A DNA stretch of 16,954 bases, taken from Victivallales bacterium (lineage in GTDB: Bacteria > Verrucomicrobiota > Lentisphaeria > Oligosphaerales > Oligosphaeraceae). The notes below the pieces were generated by a model, which was not told where the DNA came from, searched no databases, and saw nothing but the letters and a program-made list of their open reading frames with translations. Below are positions 7,992-14,081 of this stretch, piece after piece (position 1 is the first letter of the stretch; each line of letters opens with the position of its first letter). The DNA lies in assembly GCA_017538465.1 (NCBI GenBank), contig JAFYIW010000030.1:1-16954 (forward strand), read 5' to 3'. Made by a program: the position numbers and the translations under genes.

Positions 7992-8040
7992 AGGTTAGAG
8001 GTTAGAAGAGTTTAAAGTTTACAGGTAAAAAGGTAAAGTT
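7986..8040 (+). repeat. Heptamer tandem repeat filling the kdsC to lpt-like gap
   Basis: Three exact copies of GGTTAGA are followed by degenerate heptamers AGAGTTT, AAAGTTT, ACAGGTA, AAAAGGT and AAAGTTT in register. The repeat holds the kdsC stop (TAG, 7989-7991) and fills the whole gap up to the TTG start of the next gene. The only Shine-Dalgarno-like string for that gene (AAGGT near 8029-8034) is one of the repeat units. Confidence 0.7.
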
Positions 8041-10977
8041 TTGAATATCAGGCATTGCATCTTGGTTTTGGCGTTTTTGCCACTGCTGCTTTTGGCAGTG
8101 GAAGTGCTGAATGTCAAGGACCTGGACAACGTCCAGGTGCGTGATTTCCGTACTTCCGGCGTGGCGCGTCTGCGCCGGAAGGGCACGGACGCAGAGACGG
8201 TGCCTCTGGAGTGGAAAATCTATGGCGCCACGGCGAAGCTGCAGGGAAAGGAATACCAAATTGGCGGCTTCCGGATGGATATCGAATCTTCGGAGCAGGG
8301 CAGCTATTCGGTGACCGCCTCGTCGGCGACCTTTGATGTCGATGAAGTCGAGGTGCATGGCGACGCCCCGGTGGAGATCAGCGGTCCCGGAATCCATGTC
8401 GTTGGACTGGGATTTGACCTCTTCACCGACGCCGAGGAGGGCGTGGAGAACGCCCGCTCCCTGATGCTTGTGATTCGCGAGGCGGTGGAAATGAAGATGT
8501 CCCGCGCGATGCTGCGGAATGGCGGGCACGCGGAGTTGACGGGCGAGGCTGGGGCGGAGAATGGTGATGACGGGCACATCGCGCTGACTGCCAGTCGCCT
8601 CACGATGCAGCTGTCCCCTGCAGAGCGGCGTCATGGCGGGGAGGGGGGTGACGATGGCCTCCCCGAAGAGAATGGCGTGGCCACCCTGGAGGGCAATGTC
8701 CTCCTGAAGATTCCCCCGGAGCGGAGAAGCGGCGAGGATTCTTCCCGTCACTGGGATGCCTGGGAATTGGCGGGGGACCGAATGGTGGTCTTTTTCAGCT
8801 ATTCCCCTCCCTCTGGAGAAAAGGAGTCGCGGCATGAGAACCAGGTGGAACGCGTGGAGGTCTCCGGACATCTTCGGGTGGAGACCGATGGCGGCCGTCA
8901 ACGACTCCTTGGCGACCGCGGCATTTTCACTACCGCGGACGAGCGCCTGACGATTGATGGCAATGTCCTGATGATGAGTCAGTTCCAGAACGGGGAAAAA
9001 AAGGGCGCGCCAGCTGGCCGATGGAGTTTCTTCTTTACCGAGCGGGCGCTGGTTTTCTTCGCTGCGGCAGAGGGCCGCCGCGCCCAAAGGCAGGAGAGGC
9101 GCCATGCCGAGGCTGTGCGCCGCGTGGAGTTGCCGGGCAAGGTCACCATGGTTGCCCAGGACGGCTCGTGCCAGCTGGAGGCTTCCTGCGGCGAGTTCTC
9201 CAGCGAGGAAAACCGCGTGTCCCTGATGGGCGAGGTGCGTGGAGAACTGCACCATCCGTCCTCGCCGGAGACCGGTGATTACCTGCTGACTGGCCCTCAG
9301 GTGGATTTCCTGATGGGGGAGAATCCGGCGGCGGGGCAAATGGTCTTTCCCCAGGGAATGCTGCTTCGTCGGCGCGATGGCGGAAACCGCGTCCGGGCTG
9401 GATGGGCTGGCATCGAGGTGCTGGACCCCGAGGCGCGCACAGTGCAAATTACTTGCACGGGCAATGTTCTGGCCGAGCTGCATGGCGAAGGCGGACAGGA
9501 CCGAGAACTCTTCCTGACCGGCGAGAAGATGGTGATGCGGATGCAATTGGCGAACGCATCCGCAGATGGCCTGGAGTGCATCGAGTGGATGGATTTGCCG
9601 GAGCGCGTGACCGTATGGGGACGCGTGAAGGGAATATCCCACCGCATTGGCGGCGACCGCGGACGCTATGAACGCGATTCGCATGCCGTCTCCCTGGAGG
9701 AAAATGTGGTGATGGTCCTGGAGCAGGATACGGCGGAGGCCGCTTTCCGTAGCCTGAGGGAGGTCCGCGTTCTTAGCCGCCGCGCGGTGGTGCATTTGGA
9801 GAGGGACGCCGAGACGAAACGCTTCGGCATCACGAGCATTGACCTCGCCGATGACCTGGTGGCGCGCACGGCGGATTTCTCGGTGTATCTCTCCGCCGAC
9901 CAGGCACATTATGGCTACTTGGACGAGCAATTGGAATTGACCGGACGGGTCCGGGCGGAGTTCACTCCCGGAAATGGCCAGCGCGATTTCCGACAGGCGA
10001 TCACCTTGGAGACAACGCGGGTGCTCACCCAGGCCAATCTGCAACGGGTGGTCTTCCCGTCGCCGCTGACCATCGCCTCCGCCGACCAGTCCATCTGGCT
10101 TGCGGGAAGCGAGGGCGTCCTGGATGTGGCGGCCCGACGCTGCGCCCTGGGGGGCGACAGCCGAATTGTCATGGCCTCGCGGAAGGCGGAGCCGCATAGG
10201 GTCGCCGAGTTGGAGCTGACGACCTCCCGCGTGCTGGTGTTTCTGGAGGAACGCCCAAAGGGGCGGCCGGAGGACCAGAGGTCGACTCTCGGAATCCAGC
10301 GCATCGATTTGCCGGAACGTCTGAAGCTGTCCACGGCTGATGGACGGCATTCCATCACAGGCAATCGGGCAACCTACTCGGCGCAGACGAATGCCGTGGA
10401 GCTGGACGGCGAGGTCGAGGTGCGGTTCGCCGGAGAGGCGCTCGAATCGCTGGAGGCGGTGGGACTGGGCGGGCCCAAGGCGGATGAGCCTCCCATGGAA
10501 ACGCAGGAGATGATTCTGAACTGCGACCACCTCACGGCTCGGCTGCGCAGTGAGCCAAGGCCGGATGACACGCGGCAGGAGGAGGCCTCGCAGGGGCAGC
10601 GCGCATTGTCCATGCTGGATGCGCTGGAGATTCCCGGCAGGCTGCATTTGCGTTCGGCGGATGGCTCGCGTAAGGTCACGGGCGACCGTTGCCACTATAG
10701 CCAGGCCGAAAATGCGGTTGTCCTGGATGGCAATTGCCGTCTTGAGTATCTGGATGAGCGCGGCGAACATCTCGTGGAGACGCCGCGGGTGGCGTTCGAC
10801 TGCAATACCCGCACAATCGTCACCGGACAGGAACCCGCGAAGGGCGAGCCGGACAAGGAGACCGCCGGGACGCCATCACGGACCTCGACGCGCACCACCA
10901 TCACCATCCCGTTCGCCACGCGCCCCGCCAGCCCTTCGGAATCATCCGCACGGACGGGCAGTCAGAAAAAACGCTAG
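8041..10977 (+). CDS. Giant LptA/LptC (OstA)-like repeat protein, candidate LPS-transport periplasmic bridge
   Basis: The 978-aa protein begins at a TTG that opens a hydrophobic signal or anchor (ILVLAFLPLLLLAVEVL); the next methionine is about 80 residues in, so the TTG start is well supported. Residues 50-125 resemble LptC-like proteins. From about 270 to 905 there are eight copies of a beta-strand module of 70-105 residues with the pattern LPerVxL, then DG, then GDrgxY, then vxLxGxV. Good examples start near residues 283, 374, 531, 767 and 874; more worn ones near 446, 612 and 682. This resembles the OstA/LptA jellyroll, usually one domain of about 180 aa. The last 45 residues are a Ser/Thr-rich basic tail ending QKKR. 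It lies between kdsC and lptB, the place of lptC-lptA in Proteobacteria. Role in LPS transport is inferred from fold pattern and context. Confidence 0.75.
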   Translation: MNIRHCILVLAFLPLLLLAVEVLNVKDLDNVQVRDFRTSGVARLRRKGTDAETVPLEWKIYGATAKLQGKEYQIGGFRMDIESSEQGSYSVTASSATFDVDEVEVHGDAPVEISGPGIHVVGLGFDLFTDAEEGVENARSLMLVIREAVEMKMSRAMLRNGGHAELTGEAGAENGDDGHIALTASRLTMQLSPAERRHGGEGGDDGLPEENGVATLEGNVLLKIPPERRSGEDSSRHWDAWELAGDRMVVFFSYSPPSGEKESRHENQVERVEVSGHLRVETDGGRQRLLGDRGIFTTADERLTIDGNVLMMSQFQNGEKKGAPAGRWSFFFTERALVFFAAAEGRRAQRQERRHAEAVRRVELPGKVTMVAQDGSCQLEASCGEFSSEENRVSLMGEVRGELHHPSSPETGDYLLTGPQVDFLMGENPAAGQMVFPQGMLLRRRDGGNRVRAGWAGIEVLDPEARTVQITCTGNVLAELHGEGGQDRELFLTGEKMVMRMQLANASADGLECIEWMDLPERVTVWGRVKGISHRIGGDRGRYERDSHAVSLEENVVMVLEQDTAEAAFRSLREVRVLSRRAVVHLERDAETKRFGITSIDLADDLVARTADFSVYLSADQAHYGYLDEQLELTGRVRAEFTPGNGQRDFRQAITLETTRVLTQANLQRVVFPSPLTIASADQSIWLAGSEGVLDVAARRCALGGDSRIVMASRKAEPHRVAELELTTSRVLVFLEERPKGRPEDQRSTLGIQRIDLPERLKLSTADGRHSITGNRATYSAQTNAVELDGEVEVRFAGEALESLEAVGLGGPKADEPPMETQEMILNCDHLTARLRSEPRPDDTRQEEASQGQRALSMLDALEIPGRLHLRSADGSRKVTGDRCHYSQAENAVVLDGNCRLEYLDERGEHLVETPRVAFDCNTRTIVTGQEPAKGEPDKETAGTPSRTSTRTTITIPFATRPASPSESSARTGSQKKR

Positions 10978-10991
10978 CGCCGACGCACACC

Positions 10992-11012
10992 GCACGGAAT
11001 CCGTGCTACATT
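10992..11012 (+). promoter_or_regulatory. Inverted repeat and promoter-like sequence before lptB
   Basis: GCACGG-AAT-CCGTGC (10992-11006) is a perfect 6-bp inverted repeat with a 3-base centre. Its right arm overlaps TGCTACATT (11004-11012), which resembles an extended -10 and would leave a leader of about 39 nt before lptB. No -35 is seen. It could be an internal promoter with an operator, or a small mRNA hairpin within the operon. Confidence 0.3.
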
Positions 11013-11057
11013 ACTGGACAAGAACTCTTCCCTTCCTTTGGGCCATTCCGTTCAACG

Positions 11058-11807
11058 ATGAAAGACTCCTCGCCTAGCCAATCTAACGAGCTGCTGCGAG
11101 CCAGCGGATTACGCAAGGTCTATGGCGGACGCTGCGTGGTGAATGATGTCTCCCTGGTCGTGAATGCCGGAGAGGTGGTCGGGCTGCTGGGACCGAATGG
11201 CGCCGGAAAAACCACGTCATTCTACATGATTGTCGGAATGATTGCCCCCGATGCCGGCTCCATCTCATTCCGGGGAGAGGATGTCTCGCGGCTGCCAATG
11301 TATCGGCGGGCCCGCCTGGGAATGGGGTATCTTGCGCAGGAGCCGTCCATTTTCCGCAAACTGACGGTCAAGGAGAATGTCCTGGCGGTACTGGAGACGC
11401 TGGATTTGACTTCCGCACAGCGTCGCGCTCGCCTGGAGGAACTGCTCAATGAACTCCAATTGGCGCATCTGGCCGACCAGAAGGCGCTCACGCTCTCCGG
11501 CGGTGAACGCCGACGCCTCGAAATCACCCGCGCCTTGGCGACTTCCCCTGATTTCATCATGCTGGACGAGCCATTCGGAGGTGTGGACCCCATGAATGTC
11601 TTCGAGGTCCAGAAGATCATCGCGATGCTACGTGACCGGGGACTCGGCATCCTCATCACCGACCACAATGTCCGAGAGACGCTGGCGATCGTGGATCGCG
11701 CGTATCTCATTTGCGCGGGCAAGATTGTCTTTTCAGGAACGGGCGAAGGGCTGGTCAATGACGAGAATGCCCGCAAGGTCTATCTTGGCCCCAGTTTCAA
11801 TCCGTAA
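11058..11807 (+). CDS. lptB: LPS export ABC transporter ATP-binding protein LptB
   Basis: LptB is the cytoplasmic ATPase of the LptB2FG transporter, which extracts LPS from the inner membrane and pushes it along the Lpt bridge. Visible motifs are Walker A GPNGAGKTT (residues 45-53), Q-loop Gln94 in YLAQEPSIF, the signature LSGGERRRLEI (146-156), Walker B FIMLDEP with the LptB-typical FGGVDP, and the switch His203 in ITDHNVRETL. The C-terminal LGPSFNP is near the family end (YLGxxFxL). Length of 249 aa is normal. The ATG at 11058 has no Shine-Dalgarno. The membrane partners LptF and LptG are not in the window. Its place directly after the LptA-like repeat protein supports a common transport machine. 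Confidence 0.95.
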   Translation: MKDSSPSQSNELLRASGLRKVYGGRCVVNDVSLVVNAGEVVGLLGPNGAGKTTSFYMIVGMIAPDAGSISFRGEDVSRLPMYRRARLGMGYLAQEPSIFRKLTVKENVLAVLETLDLTSAQRRARLEELLNELQLAHLADQKALTLSGGERRRLEITRALATSPDFIMLDEPFGGVDPMNVFEVQKIIAMLRDRGLGILITDHNVRETLAIVDRAYLICAGKIVFSGTGEGLVNDENARKVYLGPSFNP

Positions 11808-11875
11808 GCTTTCGCCTCCGTAGCCGGGTGGGACGGCCCGTCTGCGGAACTCCCGATTCCGTCTCAGCCTAAACC

Positions 11876-11882
11876 AGGAGGT
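11876..11882 (+). promoter_or_regulatory. Strong Shine-Dalgarno of hpf
   Basis: AGGAGGT lies 5 bases before the ATG at 11888. It is the only canonical ribosome-binding site seen in this window, where most starts have a weak site or none, and it suggests strong translation of the hibernation factor. Confidence 0.8.
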
Positions 11883-11887
11883 ATTTC

Positions 11888-12265
11888 ATGGAACTCATCC
11901 TCTCAGGTAAACATCTTGAAATTGAAGACACTGACCGTGTTCTGGCGCAAAAACTGGCGGACCAGTTTGCGCAGGACTACGTGAAACTCAATAGTCTTCG
12001 CCTGGTTATCTCCGCCGAACACGGCCAGGCCAAGGCCGAGGCCACTCTCACGGGGAAAAACACTTCGCTGAATGCCTCCGCCATCGCGGACAGCGTGCCG
12101 ACGGCAATCACTTCCGCCGCGGAGAAACTCGACAAGCAGATGCGGCGTTACCTGGAACGTCTTCAAGACCGCTCCATGCAGGCCGATCCCCAACTGAAGG
12201 AGAAAATCTGGACTTCCTCCGACCTGAAATTGCCGGATGATGCCGAGGCGGATATCTTCGAGTAG
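11888..12265 (+). CDS. hpf: Ribosome hibernation-promoting factor, short HPF/RaiA family
   Basis: HPF/RaiA proteins bind the decoding centre of the 30S subunit in stationary phase and shut translation down reversibly. The protein starts MELILSGKHLEI, matching the family opening (beta strand then I.GrnlEIT). It continues with the LRLVISAEHGQAKAEATLTG strand pair and the helix SAAEKLDKQMRRYLERLQDR. At 125 aa it is of the short form, lacking the C-terminal dimerisation domain of long HPF; the acidic tail (LPDDAEADIFE) is not conserved. In Proteobacteria hpf follows lptB and rpoN; here it follows lptB directly after 80 bp. The strong Shine-Dalgarno suggests it may also have its own transcript, though no clear promoter was seen in the gap. 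Confidence 0.87.
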   Translation: MELILSGKHLEIEDTDRVLAQKLADQFAQDYVKLNSLRLVISAEHGQAKAEATLTGKNTSLNASAIADSVPTAITSAAEKLDKQMRRYLERLQDRSMQADPQLKEKIWTSSDLKLPDDAEADIFE

Positions 12266-12268
12266 GCT

Positions 12269-12805
12269 ATGAGCGGCGAACCCCACATTGAGCATCGGGC
12301 GGCGAAGCCTCCCGCTTGGCGTCCGGACTGGGACACGTATTTCCTGAAGCTGGCGATGCTGGCCTCGGAACGCGCGACTTGCCCGCGGATGCATTGCGGG
12401 TGCGTGCTGGTGAAGGACAACCACGTCCTTTCCACTGGCTACAACGGCTCGCTGCCCGGGACGCCGCACTGCTACGATGCGGGCTGCCTGGTGGTCGATA
12501 ATCACTGCGTGCGCACCAACCATGCGGAGATGAATGCAATCTGCCAGGCGGCCCGGCATGGCATGGCTCTCGCAGGGGCTACCGCCTACGTGACGAATCT
12601 GCCATGCACTGCCTGTGCAAAGGCGCTGATCGCCGTGGGAATCATCCGAGTGGTGATTTTCTCCGACTACCACGACTCCTTGGCCGAGCGCTTTTTCCAG
12701 GAGAGCGGGGTAAAGCTGGATCGGCTCCCGATGCCTCGTGCCGAAATCCACTACGATTTGGCCTCCTTCTCCTCAGCGCGCCCATTTGACGAGGGAAAAA
12801 ACTAG
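12269..12805 (+). CDS. Deoxycytidylate (dCMP) deaminase, ComEB-type
   Basis: dCMP deaminase converts dCMP to dUMP for dTTP synthesis (EC 3.5.4.12). The protein has the family opening RPDWDTYFLKLAMLASERATC, the substrate-side motif LSTGYNGSLPG, and the zinc-deaminase motifs NHAEMNAI (His85, Glu87) and PCTAC (Cys113, Cys116). The cysteine-rich insert between residues 38 and 80 (CPRMHCGC, PHCYDAGC) is usual for dCMP deaminases. Length of 178 aa is slightly above the common 150-170 because of short tails. It begins 3 bp after the hpf stop, so it is probably translationally coupled. Other cytidine/deoxycytidylate deaminases such as RibD or CDA are excluded by the TGYNG and GxPHC motifs. Confidence 0.92.
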   Translation: MSGEPHIEHRAAKPPAWRPDWDTYFLKLAMLASERATCPRMHCGCVLVKDNHVLSTGYNGSLPGTPHCYDAGCLVVDNHCVRTNHAEMNAICQAARHGMALAGATAYVTNLPCTACAKALIAVGIIRVVIFSDYHDSLAERFFQESGVKLDRLPMPRAEIHYDLASFSSARPFDEGKN

Positions 12806-12832
12806 CACGGCTAGCACGGCTAGCATAGCTGG
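12802..12832 (+). repeat. 9-bp tandem repeat running into a promoter-like sequence
   Basis: Two exact copies of CTAGCACGG are followed by CTAGCATAG and then CTGG. The first copy includes the stop codon region of the dCMP deaminase gene (TAG at 12803-12805). The array ends directly in the TGGTACAAT string. Confidence 0.65.
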
Positions 12833-12838
12833 TACAAT
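12830..12838 (+). promoter_or_regulatory. Candidate extended -10 for the small cysteine-rich gene
   Basis: TGGTACAAT is a good extended -10 (TGn plus TACAAT, one mismatch to TATAAT). No -35 is seen, as is common with extended -10 promoters. The start point would fall near 12845, about 18 nt before the ATG at 12863. Confidence 0.45.
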
Positions 12839-12862
12839 CTCCTGTAATCGTAAATTTTTCCT

Positions 12863-13177
12863 ATGAATGCCGTCGAAGCATTTTCCTTGCCTGGCCATCC
12901 CTGCAACTGTGCCCAGGCGGTCGCTGTCGGCGCGGGGCGCGAGGACCTGGTCTCCGAACTGGCCGCCTGTGGCGGCGGCCATGCGCCGGAGGGCCGCTGC
13001 GGTGCGCTGCATGCCGCATTGCTTTTGGCGCCGCCGGAAAAGCAAGCCGCCATCTTGGCGCAGTTCCAGGCTGAGGCAGGGGCCATGACCTGTCGGGAAA
13101 TCAAGAGCGGCACCCGCTATCCCTGCGTGAAATGTGTGGAACTGGCTTCGCGTCTGCTGAGCGAAGCGCAAGGCTGA
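12863..13177 (+). CDS. Small cysteine-rich protein of the C_GCAxxG_C_C type
   Basis: The 104-aa protein has seven cysteines (residues 14, 16, 36, 46, 77, 88, 91). Its layout follows the C_GCAxxG_C_C family of putative redox-active proteins: NCAQAV near the start, then a Gly-rich ACGGGHAPEG, then CGALHAALLL, then C-terminal CREIK and CVKCVELA. The function of the family is unsettled; redox or metal roles have been proposed from the conserved cysteines. The GCAxxG glycine is replaced by Ala here (CGALHA). There is no signal peptide and no membrane segment, so it is probably cytoplasmic. The ATG at 12863 has no Shine-Dalgarno but lies just behind a promoter-like TGGTACAAT. The assignment rests on motif spacing. 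Confidence 0.65.
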   Translation: MNAVEAFSLPGHPCNCAQAVAVGAGREDLVSELAACGGGHAPEGRCGALHAALLLAPPEKQAAILAQFQAEAGAMTCREIKSGTRYPCVKCVELASRLLSEAQG

Positions 13178-13206
13178 AGGCCTGTGCCGCACTGCGCAGA
13201 AACTTC

Positions 13207-13266
13207 CCCATTCCCCTCGGTGCCGGAGGCACCGGTGCCAAACCTGCCATTCCCCATTCCCCATTG
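13207..13266 (+). repeat. CATTCCC heptamers flanking a GC-rich palindrome before tatD
   Basis: One CATTCCC copy (13209-13215) lies before, and two tandem copies plus a partial one (13248-13266) after, a GC palindromic element. The element (13219-13239) has two alternative pairings: GGTGCC-GGA-GGCACC and the perfect 12-bp palindrome GGCACCGGTGCC. The partial last heptamer CATTG contains the probable TTG start of tatD. No T-run follows the palindrome, so it is not a standard terminator. Confidence 0.65.
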
Positions 13267-14034
13267 TATTTCGACACCCATACCCATCTTCCAGATGATT
13301 GCACGGACGAGCAGGCCGAAACCATAATTGGCGAAGCCGCCGTTGCGCAAGTGCCGTATTTGTTGCTGGCGGGCACCTCCTTGCGGGACTGCCCTCAGAA
13401 TCTTGCCCTCGCCGCCACCCACGCCGGCATCTATACCTCCGTCGGCATCCATCCGCTGGAGGTGCAGGACTACGATGCCTCCATTGCCATCCCGCAATTG
13501 CGAGCGTGGCTCGCATGCCCACATGTTGTCGCCATCGGCGAAATCGGGCTGGATAACCACTATGAAGACTCCCCGCCGCCTGCCCTCCAGGAACAGGCTT
13601 TCATTGACCAGCTGCGGCTGGCTGCCGAAACCGGCACTCCAGTGGTCATCCATTCCCGCGAGGCCTTCCCTCGTTGCCACGAATTGGTAGGCAAATATCT
13701 TCCGAAAGACCACCCCCTCCAAATCCACAGCTTCGCCGATGGGCCCGCCGAACTGGAACAATGGCTGAAACTCAATACGATATTCTCCTACAATGGCATG
13801 GTCACTTTCAAGAAGGCCGAGAACATCCGCGAGACCCTGCGGCTTGTGCCCCTTGACCGATTGGTTCTGGAAACCGATGCCCCCTATTTGGCGCCAGTCC
13901 CTTTCCGCGGACAACCCAATGCCTCAAGGCACATCCCCGTGATAGCCCGGCGCATCGCCGAAGAGCGCCAGCTCCCCCTGGAGGAACTGGCGCGTCTCGC
14001 CACGGCAAATGCCCGGCGATTCTTCCGGGTTTGA
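13264..14034 (+). CDS. tatD: TatD-family metal-dependent hydrolase (DNase)
   Basis: TatD proteins are TIM-barrel metal-dependent hydrolases with 3'-5' exonuclease activity in E. coli and a role in DNA repair. The metal ligands are visible: FDTHTH at the very N-terminus (His6, His8), GEIGLD (Glu93), VVIHSREA (His130), IHSF (His155) and LETDAPYL (Asp205). Length from the TTG at 13264 is 256 aa, the family norm. A longer in-frame start at 13132 would add 44 residues that overlap the previous gene and cross the palindromic spacer, so it is rejected. There is no Shine-Dalgarno; the region just upstream is a CATTCCC repeat. YcfH/TatD paralogues cannot be told apart at this level, so the symbol is used in the broad sense. 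Confidence 0.88.
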   Translation: MYFDTHTHLPDDCTDEQAETIIGEAAVAQVPYLLLAGTSLRDCPQNLALAATHAGIYTSVGIHPLEVQDYDASIAIPQLRAWLACPHVVAIGEIGLDNHYEDSPPPALQEQAFIDQLRLAAETGTPVVIHSREAFPRCHELVGKYLPKDHPLQIHSFADGPAELEQWLKLNTIFSYNGMVTFKKAENIRETLRLVPLDRLVLETDAPYLAPVPFRGQPNASRHIPVIARRIAEERQLPLEELARLATANARRFFRV

Positions 14035-14041
14035 TAGATAA

Positions 14042-14081
14042 ATTAAAATATTTATAATAAGTAAGTTATTTATATTTTAAT
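14042..14081. terminator. A/T-only hairpin between convergent genes, possible bidirectional terminator
   Basis: ATTAAAATAT (14042-14051) pairs perfectly with ATATTTTAAT (14072-14081). After a two-base mismatch, four to five more pairs form inside. The hairpin lies between the converging tatD and Gfo/Idh genes and includes the Gfo/Idh stop codon (14070-14072). The stem has almost no G or C, which is unusual for an intrinsic terminator, so the terminator call rests mainly on position. Confidence 0.5.

Noticed and set aside
8002..10770. A 922-codon open frame on the minus strand, opposite the Lpt-like gene
   Set aside because: It is fully antisense to the giant repeat gene, has no recognisable domain, and is His/Arg/Gln-rich as expected from the reverse frame of GC-biased codons. 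The plus strand has a signal peptide, internal repeats and operon context.
13132..13263. Longer start for tatD
   Set aside because: It would overlap the preceding gene and translate the palindrome and repeats; TatD proteins begin at the FDTHTH strand.
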